Shown: piece by piece, positions 9,631 through 17,623 of the stretch | Numbering within the stretch: position 1 is the first letter of the stretch | Layout of the letters: each line of letters begins with the position of its first letter | NCBI RefSeq assembly: GCF_039929605.1 | Contig: NZ_JBDSQX010000054.1 | Location: 31,190-95,189 of the forward strand | DNA from: Pelomonas sp039929605 | GTDB lineage: Bacteria; Pseudomonadota; Gammaproteobacteria; Burkholderiales; Burkholderiaceae_C | Reading direction: 5' to 3' | Length of the DNA: 64,000 bases | Position numbers and translations under genes: made by a program | The notes under the pieces: generated by a model | Told to the model about the DNA's origin: nothing | Seen by the model: the letters and a program-made list of their open reading frames with translations, nothing else | Databases searched by the model: none

Positions 9631-9680
9631 CCCGGGGCCGGCAAGACCACGCTGGCGGAGAAGCTACTGCTGTTCGCGGG
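9631..9680 (+). pseudogene. Short prfC-like P-loop relic
   Basis: This 50-bp stretch matches the prfC region around 7074-7025 (opposite strand) with only about six mismatches. It encodes GPGAGKTTLAEKLLLFAGG, against HPDAGKTTLTEKLLLFSGA in RF3. The resemblance stops on both sides, there is no downstream GTPase domain, and the hipA gene ends only seven bases further on (stop at 9687). It is best read as a fragment left by recombination. A chance resemblance is unlikely given that the DNA, and not just the protein, matches. Confidence 0.5.
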
Positions 9681-9686
9681 CGGCGG

Positions 9687-11531
9687 TCAATTGAACGAGG
9701 CCAGCCGCTCCCGGCAGATCTCCAGCGTCCGGGTCACGGCGGCTGCGCCAGACGGACCGTTTACGGCAAGCGTGGGCAAGGCGATCGAGTCAACGGCTGC
9801 CCGCAACCGGTCCAGAACATCGTCGATGGCGGCCTGGGTGTCCGATGCCCGAAGCCCGGCGGTCACGGCGGCGGCGAGGAAGTCGGCGCGCTTGAGCCGC
9901 TCGTCCTTGCCGTTGAGCTTCAAGGCCATGCGGTCATGTTCGAGGCGGGGAAAGACGCGTGTGGTCAGCGTGTCGTAGACGGGGGCCAGGCGAACGCTGT
10001 GAAACGTTGTGCTGCCGGGTTCGGCGGTCTTCAGCACGGCCATGTTCTTGAGGTGCATGTCGCCGTCAGCGATCAGCCAGGCGAAGACGACGCGCTTCAT
10101 GAGGATCAGGAGGTCTGCGTCGGGCGCTGTAGACACGCCTCGCAGTGCACGCGCCACACGTTCGATGCTGCCGTCGTACTTGGCCGCAGGCGTGAGGTCG
10201 AGCACCGAGCACAGGTCTTCCATCGCCAGCAGGCGCCCATCGTTCGCGTCCGTGCGGATGTCGAAGCGTTCGACCAGCAGTGCCGGGGGCATGCCGTCGG
10301 GCATTGCGATCAGCGCTGTGGCGGGCACCGTGAACCCGGCGTGCCGCGCAAGGGCCAGGCCGAGCCATTCAACCTGCGGCAAGGCCTCGAAGCCGCTGGT
10401 CCCGGCGGGCTTGAGGATGTGCGTGAACGCCGCGCCGATGCTCGGTGCGAGCCGGCCGGCCGAGTCCAGCGTCATCGGCGCCTTCATCTGCACGCCGGAC
10501 AGGCGCGGCATCTCGGCGCGCTCATAAAGCGTGGCGAGGTTGTGCTCGAAGTCCTGCTCCATGGCGCTGCGGCCGGGCCCGGCATAGGTGCCGGTGAACA
10601 CGCCTGCCGCCGTGTGGGCGGCCAGCGGCGTCGCCAGGACGTCGGGCGGCAGGGCCGCCAGCTCCTGCGCGTTCTCGGCCATCGTGATGTTGGACATGTA
10701 GCGCCGGCCCGAGCGCAGCGTGGCCCGCTCGTCGCGGTTGTGCAGCACGCTGCTCAGCCAGCCTTCCGGCAGCAGCGAGACCACGAACGGCGGCAACTGG
10801 CCCGGCATCGTCTGGCGGATGTGCGGCGGGACGGGTGTGCCGCTGTCGACCGGCGCCCAGCGCCATTCGAAGCCGTCATGGCCAAGGCTGCCGATGGGCC
10901 GGCCATGCCATGCCACGGTCAGGGCGAACGAGGCCTGGTTGCGCGCGGGCGCCATCGAGGCCCCGCGCAGCAGGAACTTCTCGGCGCCCTCGCCCTCGCG
11001 GTACCAGTCGTTCTCGCGCGCCAGCGCCCAGACGGCATCCCTTGCCGCCTGCGCCCCGCCGTATTCCTCGACGAGACGGGCAGCGATGGCTTCGCGGGTC
11101 GTGGCCTCGATGGAGGCTGCGTGCTCGCTGCGCAGGCGAAAGGCTTCCAGGAACCGCTGGCGGACGGAGGACACCTGGACGGTGAACTCGCCCATGTCGT
11201 CGGCAACGGTGGCGCCCACGAGAGCGGGCTTGGCGGGCGCCTTGTTCTGGACGATCTCAAGCGCCCGGATGCGGGTGCGCTGCACGCGTGGGCCGGTCAG
11301 GTAGAGGCGGCCGTCCCGGGTCGGCCCCAGCAGCACGGCACTGGCCGCCGCGAGATAGGCCTTGGGATACAGGTAGCGACCAATGCGCACGGCATGGGCG
11401 AGGACGGTCTGGTCGATGTCGTCGGCGACATCGACATAGATGCCCCGCATCAGCTGGACGAGCTTGCCCGTCTCGGCCAGGTAGTGGCTGCGGGTCTTGT
11501 CGAGGGTTTCGCCAACGAGATGAAGCGGCAT
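9687..11531 (-). CDS. HipA-family kinase with N-terminal AbiEi-like winged-helix domain
   Basis: The protein has 614 residues, much longer than classical HipA (about 440). Residues 1-95 (LDKTRSHYLAETGKLVQLMRG then IYVDVADD...AYLAAASAVLLGPTRDGRLYLTG) look like the winged-helix region of AbiEi-type antitoxin/regulators. From about 203 (FALTVAWHGRPIGSLGHDG) the HipA fold begins. Likely functional residues are S345 in the SGVQMK loop, ATP-binding K374 (HILKP), catalytic D491 and N496 in GDMHLKN, and D520 in PVYD. The residues expected for an active Ser/Thr kinase are therefore kept. HipA kinases phosphorylate targets such as aminoacyl-tRNA synthetases and normally pair with a separate HipB repressor. 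No HipB gene is present, so the fused domain probably replaces it. Start: ATG 11531; an in-frame TTG at 11537 lies inside an operator palindrome. The wHTH assignment is inference from local sequence resemblance. Confidence 0.82.
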   Translation of the reverse strand: MPLHLVGETLDKTRSHYLAETGKLVQLMRGIYVDVADDIDQTVLAHAVRIGRYLYPKAYLAAASAVLLGPTRDGRLYLTGPRVQRTRIRALEIVQNKAPAKPALVGATVADDMGEFTVQVSSVRQRFLEAFRLRSEHAASIEATTREAIAARLVEEYGGAQAARDAVWALARENDWYREGEGAEKFLLRGASMAPARNQASFALTVAWHGRPIGSLGHDGFEWRWAPVDSGTPVPPHIRQTMPGQLPPFVVSLLPEGWLSSVLHNRDERATLRSGRRYMSNITMAENAQELAALPPDVLATPLAAHTAAGVFTGTYAGPGRSAMEQDFEHNLATLYERAEMPRLSGVQMKAPMTLDSAGRLAPSIGAAFTHILKPAGTSGFEALPQVEWLGLALARHAGFTVPATALIAMPDGMPPALLVERFDIRTDANDGRLLAMEDLCSVLDLTPAAKYDGSIERVARALRGVSTAPDADLLILMKRVVFAWLIADGDMHLKNMAVLKTAEPGSTTFHSVRLAPVYDTLTTRVFPRLEHDRMALKLNGKDERLKRADFLAAAVTAGLRASDTQAAIDDVLDRLRAAVDSIALPTLAVNGPSGAAAVTRTLEICRERLASFN

Positions 11532-11535
11532 TTCC

Positions 11536-11566
11536 AACTTACCCGTATTTCAAATACGGGTAAGTT
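11536..11566. promoter_or_regulatory. Operator 1: perfect 15-bp inverted repeat at the hipA start
   Basis: AACTTACCCGTATTT (11536-11550), a single C, then AAATACGGGTAAGTT (11552-11566) form a perfect palindrome. It ends five bases before the hipA ATG (minus strand) and overlaps the proposed -10 region, so bound protein would block transcription. Together with the related site at 11601-11631 it suggests autorepression by the hipA product. Confidence 0.7.
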
Positions 11567-11590
11567 AGCAATTGGCGGACCGTCAGGCAA
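11562..11590 (-). promoter_or_regulatory. Possible hipA promoter between the two operators
   Basis: On the minus strand TTGCCT (11590-11585) and TAACTT (11567-11562) are separated by 17 bp and lie between and partly inside the two palindromes. The match to the sigma-70 consensus is only moderate (4/6 and 3/6). Placement rather than quality is the argument. Confidence 0.3.
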
Positions 11591-11600
11591 GGGGGAATCT

Positions 11601-11631
11601 AACTTTTGCGTATTTCAGATACGCAAAGGTT
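11601..11631. promoter_or_regulatory. Operator 2: related imperfect inverted repeat
   Basis: AACTTTTGCGTATTT, a single C, then AGATACGCAAAGGTT have the same 15-1-15 architecture and the same CGTATTTC core as operator 1, with two mismatches between arms. Centre-to-centre distance is 65 bp, about six helical turns, which allows a looped or cooperative complex. Confidence 0.65.
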
Positions 11632-11656
11632 AAAGCCATCCATCGCGAAGAGTTCT

Positions 11657-12985
11657 TCAGGGCAGCGCCCCAGGCGCGCGCAGCAGCGGCAGCGCGTCCA
11701 GCCGGCGCTCGATCTCGGCCAGCATCCGGCGGTAGGCCGGCGCATCTACGCCGCCGTAGGTCGCAAGGAAGTCGCGGGCGCTGAGGAACTCCGGCAGGTC
11801 GGCCACGTCGGGCATGAAGTCGCTCTCGCGCAGCCCCTGCGCCAGCCGGTCCTGCAGCGCCTGCGGGTCACGCCGGGCCAGCAGCCCCAGCCGTGTGCCG
11901 GCGCGGTCGGCGGCAATGTCGTTGAAGCTGAAGCCGCTGCCGTCGCGCAGGTCGGCGGTTTCCTTGTAGACGCCGATGGCGTCCGCCAGCGGCCCGCCGC
12001 CCTCCAGCGCCAGCACGGCGGAGATCAGGAAGTGCTGGGGGAAGTCGTCGCGGCCGGCCAGCGTCAACGTCACCAGCTGCGGGTGGGGCGCTGCCTGGAT
12101 GGCCGGCACCAGGTCGGACATGCGCCGGCCGGTGGCCTGCAGCGCCAGCGTCAGCAGCGCCGCGCGGTTTTCCGCGACCGCATCGCCGCCGCCGGCGCTG
12201 CGTTGGCTGGCGAGCATGAACAGCGGCGGCAACAGGCTCGCCAGCGAGAGGCCGGCGCCGCCGCCGGCCGAAGCGTGCGCCTGCAGCGCGCCGGACAGGG
12301 CCTGGGCATAGGCCGTCAGGCGCGCCTGCTCGGCGGGCGGCAGCACGGTGCCGAGCAGGCGCTGCAGGCCGTCGTCGCCCCATGCATAGACCACCTCCAG
12401 CCGCGCCGGCATCAAGCGAACGCGCCGCACCATGTCCAGCGCCAGCGCGCCCTCGGGCGTGGCGTGCAAGCGCTCGGCGAGACGCGGCAGCAGCCGCGCG
12501 GCCAGCCAAGCCGGCACCGGCAGCCGGCCCACGCGCAGGTTGTCGATGGCGGGCAGCCCGGCGGTTTCGCGCAGCGTTGCCTCGATGTTCAGCCAGGCCG
12601 ATATCGGGCTGCGGGGCACGGGCAGGCTGGCCTGCAGCCGAGCGCTGCCGCCGCTCAGTGCTAGCTGCGCCGACGCGCCCGACGCGAAGCGTCGCGCCAG
12701 TTGGTCCAGCACGAGGTTGGCCTCACGCTCGGAGGCGACCAGCGTGCGCAGAGGGCCAGGCCCGGGCGCCGGCCGGCGCGGATCGTTGCGGCGCAGGAAG
12801 TCGCGCGCCCTTGCGACGTCCGCCGCCGACACCTCGGCCGGCCCCGGCCAGCGCGGCGAGCCCTGCACCGCCAGTGCCAGCGCCAGCAGGGCGGCGACCG
12901 CCAGAGCCAGGGCCATCGAGGCGACGGCCTTCAGGCCCAGCCGCAGCGCCGTGCGCAGGCGGCCCGGGCCGCGCTGAATGCTCAC
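11657..12985 (-). CDS. Membrane-anchored protein of unknown function, coupled to dps
   Basis: The product has 442 residues from a GTG (12985-12983) that overlaps the dps stop codon (GTGA), implying translational coupling. A basic N-terminus (VSIQRGPGRLRTALRLGLK) is followed by one hydrophobic helix (ASMALALAVAALLALALAV), so the rest is probably periplasmic. The mature region alternates beta-like segments and helices (VASEREANLVLDQLARRF, LPAIDNLRVGRLPVPAWLAARLLPRLAERL, FPQHFLISAVLALEGGGPLADAIGVYKE, FSFNDIAADRAGTRLG). I do not recognise the family. FNDIAADRAG is suggestive of a substrate-handling or lipoprotein-like motif but proves nothing. Being coupled to dps suggests a role in stationary-phase or oxidative stress. 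Confidence 0.65.
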   Translation of the reverse strand: MSIQRGPGRLRTALRLGLKAVASMALALAVAALLALALAVQGSPRWPGPAEVSAADVARARDFLRRNDPRRPAPGPGPLRTLVASEREANLVLDQLARRFASGASAQLALSGGSARLQASLPVPRSPISAWLNIEATLRETAGLPAIDNLRVGRLPVPAWLAARLLPRLAERLHATPEGALALDMVRRVRLMPARLEVVYAWGDDGLQRLLGTVLPPAEQARLTAYAQALSGALQAHASAGGGAGLSLASLLPPLFMLASQRSAGGGDAVAENRAALLTLALQATGRRMSDLVPAIQAAPHPQLVTLTLAGRDDFPQHFLISAVLALEGGGPLADAIGVYKETADLRDGSGFSFNDIAADRAGTRLGLLARRDPQALQDRLAQGLRESDFMPDVADLPEFLSARDFLATYGGVDAPAYRRMLAEIERRLDALPLLRAPGALP

Positions 12986-13476
12986 TCCTCCAGCAAGCTC
13001 CGCAGCATCCACGCGGTTTGCTCGTGGACCGTGATGCGCTGCGTCAGCAGGTCGGCGGTGGGCTCGTCGCTGGCCTTGTCGACGGTGGGGAAGAGCTGGC
13101 GCGCCGTGCGGGCGACGGCCTCGTGGCCTTCCTTGAGGATGCGCACCATTTCCAGCGCTTTGGGCGGCGTGGCGGGCGCGTCGGGCAGGCCGCTGAGCTT
13201 GGCGAATTGCGCGTAGCTGCCCGGCGCCGGGTGGCCCAGCGATCGGATGCGTTCGGCGATCGGGTCCACCGCCGTCCACAGCTCGGTGTACTGGGTCATG
13301 AACATCGTGTGCAGGCTGGTGAACATCGGCCCGGTGACGTTCCAGTGGAAGTTGTGCGTCGTCAGGTAGAGCGTGTAGGTCTCGGCCAGCAGCTTCGACA
13401 GGCCGGCAACGATTGCCGCGCGGTCCTTCTCGCTGATGCCGATGCTGATGGTGGGGGCGGCGGGTTTCTTGGCCAT
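12982..13476 (-). CDS. dps: Dps ferritin-like DNA-binding/iron-storage protein
   Basis: The product has 164 residues. The Dps ferroxidase-site signature is clear: TLYLTTHNFHWNVTGPMFTSLHTMF, then ELWTAVDPIAERIRSLGHPAPGS, which carry the inter-subunit His/Asp/Glu iron ligands. The protein assembles as a dodecamer that oxidises Fe(II) with hydrogen peroxide and, in many species, coats DNA. The short Lys-containing N-terminus (MAKKPAAPT) could contact DNA. oxyR lies about 900 bp upstream with a ParA-like gene between. Dps is a classic OxyR target, so the neighbourhood fits peroxide defence, although no OxyR site was identified. It is the first gene of a two-gene unit with the downstream GTG gene. 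Confidence 0.95.
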   Translation of the reverse strand: MAKKPAAPTISIGISEKDRAAIVAGLSKLLAETYTLYLTTHNFHWNVTGPMFTSLHTMFMTQYTELWTAVDPIAERIRSLGHPAPGSYAQFAKLSGLPDAPATPPKALEMVRILKEGHEAVARTARQLFPTVDKASDEPTADLLTQRITVHEQTAWMLRSLLEE

Positions 13477-13524
13477 GGAAAGGAGCTCTGGGTTGGGTGG
13501 GGCAAGCCTAGCGGATTCAGACGC

Positions 13525-14244
13525 TCAAACGCCCAGCCGCTCGAACTCGCCCTCCACCTGCGCCAGCCACACGCGCAGGCGCTGGCGCTCCAGCAGGCCG
13601 AGCTTGGCGCCTTCGGTGCCGGGGGCGGTGCGGGCGGACCAGAAGCTCGAGTTCGCTGCGTCGATCTTGCGCAGCACCGCGTCCTGCAGGTGCTTGAGCG
13701 GCATCGTGCGCGCACCCAGGCTTTGCGCGCGGGCGAGCTGGCCGGAGTGCTCCAGCTGCGAGAAGTCGTCGCCGCGCAGCTGGTTGAGCACCAGCACGTA
13801 ATTCAGCCGGCCCTCGAAGCGGTCGAGCAGGCGGGTGAGCAAGTCGACCGAGTCGCGGCCGGCATCCATCACATGCCAGTAGTTCACGGCGACGCCGGCC
13901 TCGGCAGCCAGCTCCAGCACGCCGGACTCGTCCATCCAGCGCGCCAGTGGCTCGTGCGTTTGCGCGGCCAGGTCCACCAGCACGCGCCGGCCGGGTTCGG
14001 CCACGGCGCTCTCGACGATGGCGTCCAGCGCCGCGAAGTTGTCCACCAGCGCGGGCGAGGCGTAGTCGGCATAAAAGCGCAGCAGCGCGCCGTGGGAGCG
14101 GTCGGTGTCGAAGCCGGTGAAGGGGATGCCCTTGTCGATCATGAATTGCGCCAGCAGGCGCGACAGCAGCGACTTGCCGACGCCGCCTTTTTCACCGCCA
14201 ACGAAATGGATGGCGCCGTGGGTGGAGTCGAAAGCTTGGCTCAT
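13525..14244 (-). CDS. Solo ParA/MinD-type ATPase
   Basis: This 239-residue P-loop ATPase has the deviant Walker A motif EKGGVGKS (residues 18-25) near the N-terminus, FTGFDTDRSHG as the switch I / A' region, and RRVLVDLAAQTHEP as Walker B. The C-terminal part has LNYVLVLNQLRGDDFSQLEHS. It belongs to the ParA/CobQ nucleotide-binding superfamily. No ParB, parS or partner gene is adjacent, so it is not a standard partition locus. Relatives are often annotated as mobilisation or nucleotide-binding proteins. Start ATG 14244; the longer frame to 14379 would enter the oxyR 3' end and has no family resemblance. Confidence 0.72.
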   Translation of the reverse strand: MSQAFDSTHGAIHFVGGEKGGVGKSLLSRLLAQFMIDKGIPFTGFDTDRSHGALLRFYADYASPALVDNFAALDAIVESAVAEPGRRVLVDLAAQTHEPLARWMDESGVLELAAEAGVAVNYWHVMDAGRDSVDLLTRLLDRFEGRLNYVLVLNQLRGDDFSQLEHSGQLARAQSLGARTMPLKHLQDAVLRKIDAANSSFWSARTAPGTEGAKLGLLERQRLRVWLAQVEGEFERLGV

Positions 14245-14329
14245 GGCAGAAGGCGCCCGAGGCGCGTTGGTTGCGAAGTTGCGAGCATTGTGCAGCGCAG
14301 CAAGACGGCTCGATGTTCGTCGTTGTTCG

Positions 14330-15253
14330 TTATTGCGACAGCCGCACCACGCCGCCCAGCTCGCAGGCATAGATGGCATTGCGCAGCGCCGCGATGGCCT
14401 CGTAGCGCGTGAAGCTGCGCCGCCAGGCCAGCACGACGCGCCGCGTGGGCACCGGCTCGCTGAAGGGCACGAAGCGCAGATGCGGTGAAGGATCGCGTGC
14501 GACGGACAGGTGCGGAACCACCGTCACGCCCATGCCCGAGGCGACCATGTGCTTGATGGTCTCTAGCGACGAGCCCTCGAAGCTGCGGCGTATGCCCTCG
14601 GCGTCGCTGGAGAAGCGCGCGTACTCGGGGCAGACCTCCAGCACATGGTCCCTGAAGCAATGGCCGGTGCCCAGCAGCAGCATGGTCTCGCGCTTGAGTT
14701 CCTCGGCGCTGATGGTCTCGCGCGTGGCCAGCGGGTGGGCCGCGGGCAGGGCGACGACAAAGGGCTCGTCGTAGAGCTGGGCCGTGGCCAGGCCGGCATC
14801 GGGGAAGGGCTCGGCCATGATGGCGCAGTCCAGCTCGCCGGTGCGCAGCATCTCCAGCAGCTTCACGGTGAAGTTCTCCTGCAGCATCAGCGGCATCTGC
14901 GGGTAGAGCTCGATGGTGTGCCTGACCAGCTCGGGCAGCAGGTAGGGGCCGATCGTGTAGATGATGCCCAGCCGCAGCGCGCCGGCCACCGGGTCCTTGC
15001 CGCGCTTGGCGATCTCCTTGATGGCGCCGGCCTGGTCCAGCACCGTCTGCGCCTGGCGCACGATCTCGTCGCCCAGCAGCGTGACGCTGACCTCGCTGCC
15101 GCCGCGCTCGAAGATCTTCAGGTCCAGCTCTTCCTCAAGCTTCTTGATGGCGACGGACAGCGTCGGCTGCGACACGAAGCAGGCCTCGGCCGCGCGGCCG
15201 AAATGGCGCTCGCGGGCTACGGCGACGATGTAGCGCAACTCGGTCAGGGTCAT
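14330..15253 (-). CDS. oxyR: Hydrogen-peroxide-sensing LysR-type regulator OxyR
   Basis: The product has 307 residues. The N-terminal LysR helix-turn-helix (LTELRYIVAVARERHFGRAA, ACFVSQPTLSVAIKKLEEEL) is followed by the effector domain. C199 and C208 in GTGHCFRDHVLEVCPE stand at exactly the E. coli OxyR redox-cysteine positions, so it should form the peroxide-induced disulfide. It is divergent from panB, with both promoters in the 84-bp gap 15254-15337, where autoregulation would also act. Downstream on the same strand lie the ParA-like gene and dps. Confidence 0.95.
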   Translation of the reverse strand: MTLTELRYIVAVARERHFGRAAEACFVSQPTLSVAIKKLEEELDLKIFERGGSEVSVTLLGDEIVRQAQTVLDQAGAIKEIAKRGKDPVAGALRLGIIYTIGPYLLPELVRHTIELYPQMPLMLQENFTVKLLEMLRTGELDCAIMAEPFPDAGLATAQLYDEPFVVALPAAHPLATRETISAEELKRETMLLLGTGHCFRDHVLEVCPEYARFSSDAEGIRRSFEGSSLETIKHMVASGMGVTVVPHLSVARDPSPHLRFVPFSEPVPTRRVVLAWRRSFTRYEAIAALRNAIYACELGGVVRLSQ

Positions 15254-15337
15254 GAGGTGGGGAACTTCTGGGCGGGGAGCCGAACGCTACACTGCCGCCG
15301 CCCCACAAGGGCCGCCAGGGTTTACACCGAGGATCCC

Positions 15338-16147
15338 ATGACCGCTGAACGCAAGCCGATGACCCTGCCGCGCCTGGCGCAGATGCATGCCAGTGGCGAG
15401 AAGATCGCCATGCTGACCTGCTACGACGCGGCCTTCGCCAGCCTGCTGGACGAAGCCGGTGTCGACATCCTGCTGATCGGCGATTCCCTGGGCAATGTGC
15501 TGCAGGGCCGGGGCTCGACGGCGCCGGTGAGCCTGGAGGACATGGTCTATCACACGTTCTGCGTGTCACGCGGCCACAAGTGGGCCTGGATCGTGGCCGA
15601 CCTGCCCTTCGACAGCTATCACGTGTCCAAGGAAGAAGCCTGGAAGAGCTCGGCCGCGCTGGTCAAGGCCGGCGCTCACATGGTCAAGCTTGAAGGCGGC
15701 GGCTGGACGGCCGAGACCGTGCGCTTCCTCAGCGAGCGCGGCATCCCGGTCTGCGTGCACCTGGGCTTCACGCCGCAGACGGTCAACGCGCTCGGCGGCT
15801 TCAAGGTGCAGGGCCGCGACGAAGCGGGCGCCGCGCGCATGAAGCGCGAGACGCAGGAAGTCATCGACGCCGGCGCCGCCATGCTGCTCTACGAAATGGT
15901 GCCGTCAGCACTCGCCGCCGAGATCACGGCGGCCTCGCCCGTGCCCGTCATCGGCATCGGCGCGGGCGTGGGCACCTCGGGCCAGGTGCTGGTGCTGCAC
16001 GACATGCTCAACATCACGCCGGGCCGCAAGCCGCGCTTCGTCAAGGATTTCATGGCGGGCAAGGATTCGGTGCTGGCGGCGGTGAAGGGCTATGTGGACG
16101 AGGTGAAGGGCAAAAGCTTTCCGGTCAATGAGATCCATGGGTTCTAA
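15338..16147 (+). CDS. panB: 3-methyl-2-oxobutanoate hydroxymethyltransferase
   Basis: The product has 269 residues. It transfers a hydroxymethyl group from 5,10-methylene-tetrahydrofolate to ketoisovalerate, the first committed step to pantothenate and CoA. Family motifs: MLTCYDAAFASLLDEAGVDILLIGDSLGNVLQG (metal-binding Asp), VADLPFDSYHVS, AHMVKLEGG, GIPVCVHLGFTPQ, and PVIGIGAGVGTSGQVLVLHDML. Start ATG at 15338, preceded by GAGGATCCC. panC follows after 23 bp in the same operon. Confidence 0.97.
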   Translation: MTAERKPMTLPRLAQMHASGEKIAMLTCYDAAFASLLDEAGVDILLIGDSLGNVLQGRGSTAPVSLEDMVYHTFCVSRGHKWAWIVADLPFDSYHVSKEEAWKSSAALVKAGAHMVKLEGGGWTAETVRFLSERGIPVCVHLGFTPQTVNALGGFKVQGRDEAGAARMKRETQEVIDAGAAMLLYEMVPSALAAEITAASPVPVIGIGAGVGTSGQVLVLHDMLNITPGRKPRFVKDFMAGKDSVLAAVKGYVDEVKGKSFPVNEIHGF

Positions 16148-16170
16148 GACTTTGTTCGTTTTTTGATTGG

Positions 16171-17022
16171 ATGCAGACGATGCAAGTCATCCACACCATT
16201 GCCGAACTGCGTGACGCACTCGCCATCCACCGCCAGCGCGGCTTCGTGCCAACGATGGGCAACCTGCATGACGGCCACCTCGCGCTGGTGAGACAAGCGC
16301 GTGAGCTGGTCGGCCCCGCAGGTGCGGTCGTCGCCAGCATCTTCGTGAACCGCCTGCAGTTCGCGCCGCACGAGGATTTCGACACCTATCCGCGCACGCT
16401 GGCCCGCGACTGCGAGCTGCTCGAAGGCGCCGGCTGCGACATCGTCTTCGCACCGAGCGAGGGTGAGCTCTACCCCGAACCGCAGAGCTACAAGGTGCTG
16501 CCGCCGCCCGAGCTGGCCGACATCCTCGAAGGCCACTTCCGCCCCGGCTTCTTCACGGGCGTCTGCACGGTGGTGCACAAGCTCTTCAACATCGTGCAGC
16601 CGACGCTGGCCATCTTCGGCAAGAAGGACTACCAGCAGCTGATGGTGCTGCGCCGCATGACGGCGCAGATGGCCCTGCCCATCGCCATCCACGGGCTGGA
16701 AACGCGCCGCAGCGATGAAGGCCTGGCGCTGTCGTCGCGCAACGGCTACCTCAGCGCCGCCGAGAAGGCCGAGGCGCTGCGCCTGTCGCGCACGCTGAAA
16801 GCCTTGATCGCCCGCTGGCAAGCCGGTGAGCGTGAACTCGCGGTTATGGAAGCCGACGCAATTCAATCGCTGCGCGACGCCGGCTGGGCGCCGGACTACG
16901 TCACACTGCGCCGCCAGCACGACCTGGGCGCTGCCGCCGAAGGCGTGCCGCTGGTCGCGCTGGGTGCCGCCCGGCTGGGCAACACCCGGCTCATCGACAA
17001 CCTGGAACTGGGGCTCAGCTGA
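16171..17022 (+). CDS. panC: Pantothenate synthetase (pantoate-beta-alanine ligase)
   Basis: The product has 283 residues. It joins pantoate and beta-alanine using ATP. The nucleotidyl-transferase signature FVPTMGNLHDGHLALV (residues 25-40) contains the HIGH-like motif, IFGKKDYQQLMVLRRM is the pantoate/ATP site, and LALSSRNGYLS is the KMSKS-like loop. A second ATG three codons downstream (16180) is an alternative start. The 3' end overlaps the stop of the convergent FKBP gene by 8 bp (17015-17022). Confidence 0.97.
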   Translation: MQTMQVIHTIAELRDALAIHRQRGFVPTMGNLHDGHLALVRQARELVGPAGAVVASIFVNRLQFAPHEDFDTYPRTLARDCELLEGAGCDIVFAPSEGELYPEPQSYKVLPPPELADILEGHFRPGFFTGVCTVVHKLFNIVQPTLAIFGKKDYQQLMVLRRMTAQMALPIAIHGLETRRSDEGLALSSRNGYLSAAEKAEALRLSRTLKALIARWQAGERELAVMEADAIQSLRDAGWAPDYVTLRRQHDLGAAAEGVPLVALGAARLGNTRLIDNLELGLS

Positions 17023-17488
17023 CGCTCATCAGTTCGAGGTCGAACACCAATGCGGCGCCGCCCGGAATGGTGCCCTGCCCCGCAGCGCCGTAGCCCAGCG
17101 CGGCCGGAATGGTGACGGTGCGCTTGCCTCCGACCTTCATGCCCGTGACGCCCTGATCGAAACCGGGAATCACCGTGCCCGAACCGAGCTTGAAGGTGTA
17201 CGGCGTCTTGCCGACCGAGCTATCGAACTGCGTACCCTTGGTACCGGCCACGCGCACGTCGTACAGGTAGCCGGTGTAGTGAACGGTCACAGTCTTCGTC
17301 GTGTCGGCCTGCGCGCCGGTGCCGACCGTCGTGTCCGTCGACTTGAGCGCAGTCACGGCGTTCCAGCCGTTAGGGTCGGTGTTGACAGGCGTATCGGAGC
17401 CGCCGCCCCCGCCGCCACAGGCGGAGAGACCGAGGCTGGCGCTCAGGGCGAGCAGGAGGGTGAGGCGGCGCGAGTTTGGCAAGGACAT
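17015..17488 (-). CDS. FKBP-type peptidyl-prolyl isomerase lipoprotein
   Basis: The product has 157 residues. A lipoprotein signal peptide (LLLALSASLGLSAC, lipid-modified C24) leads into a poly-Gly linker (GGGGGGSD), then the FKBP domain: VHYTGYLYD...GTQFDSSVGKTPYTFKLGSGTVIPGFDQGVTGMKVGGKRTVTIPAALGYG...IPGGAALVFDLELMSV. The conserved prolines and aromatics of the active site are present. It is predicted to be anchored in the outer or inner membrane facing the periplasm and to help protein folding there. It faces a cyclophilin-type lipoprotein gene across a 135-bp shared upstream region. Confidence 0.92.
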   Translation of the reverse strand: MSLPNSRRLTLLLALSASLGLSACGGGGGGSDTPVNTDPNGWNAVTALKSTDTTVGTGAQADTTKTVTVHYTGYLYDVRVAGTKGTQFDSSVGKTPYTFKLGSGTVIPGFDQGVTGMKVGGKRTVTIPAALGYGAAGQGTIPGGAALVFDLELMSVS

Positions 17489-17623
17489 AACGGGTACGGC
17501 AAAGGGTGAATGAAGTGCCGCTTGTGGCAGCGCGCAGACTATAGCCAGCCCAGGTAAAGGCTTGTAAGCAGAGTCAACAAGCCGCGTTGGGCTGCGTTGA
17601 TCCCGCATCCAAGGAGTGTCCTC

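Noticed and set aside
9489..11633. 714-codon plus-strand open frame over hipA
   Set aside because: The minus strand carries the conserved HipA motifs. The plus frame is low-complexity and has no signal or domain.
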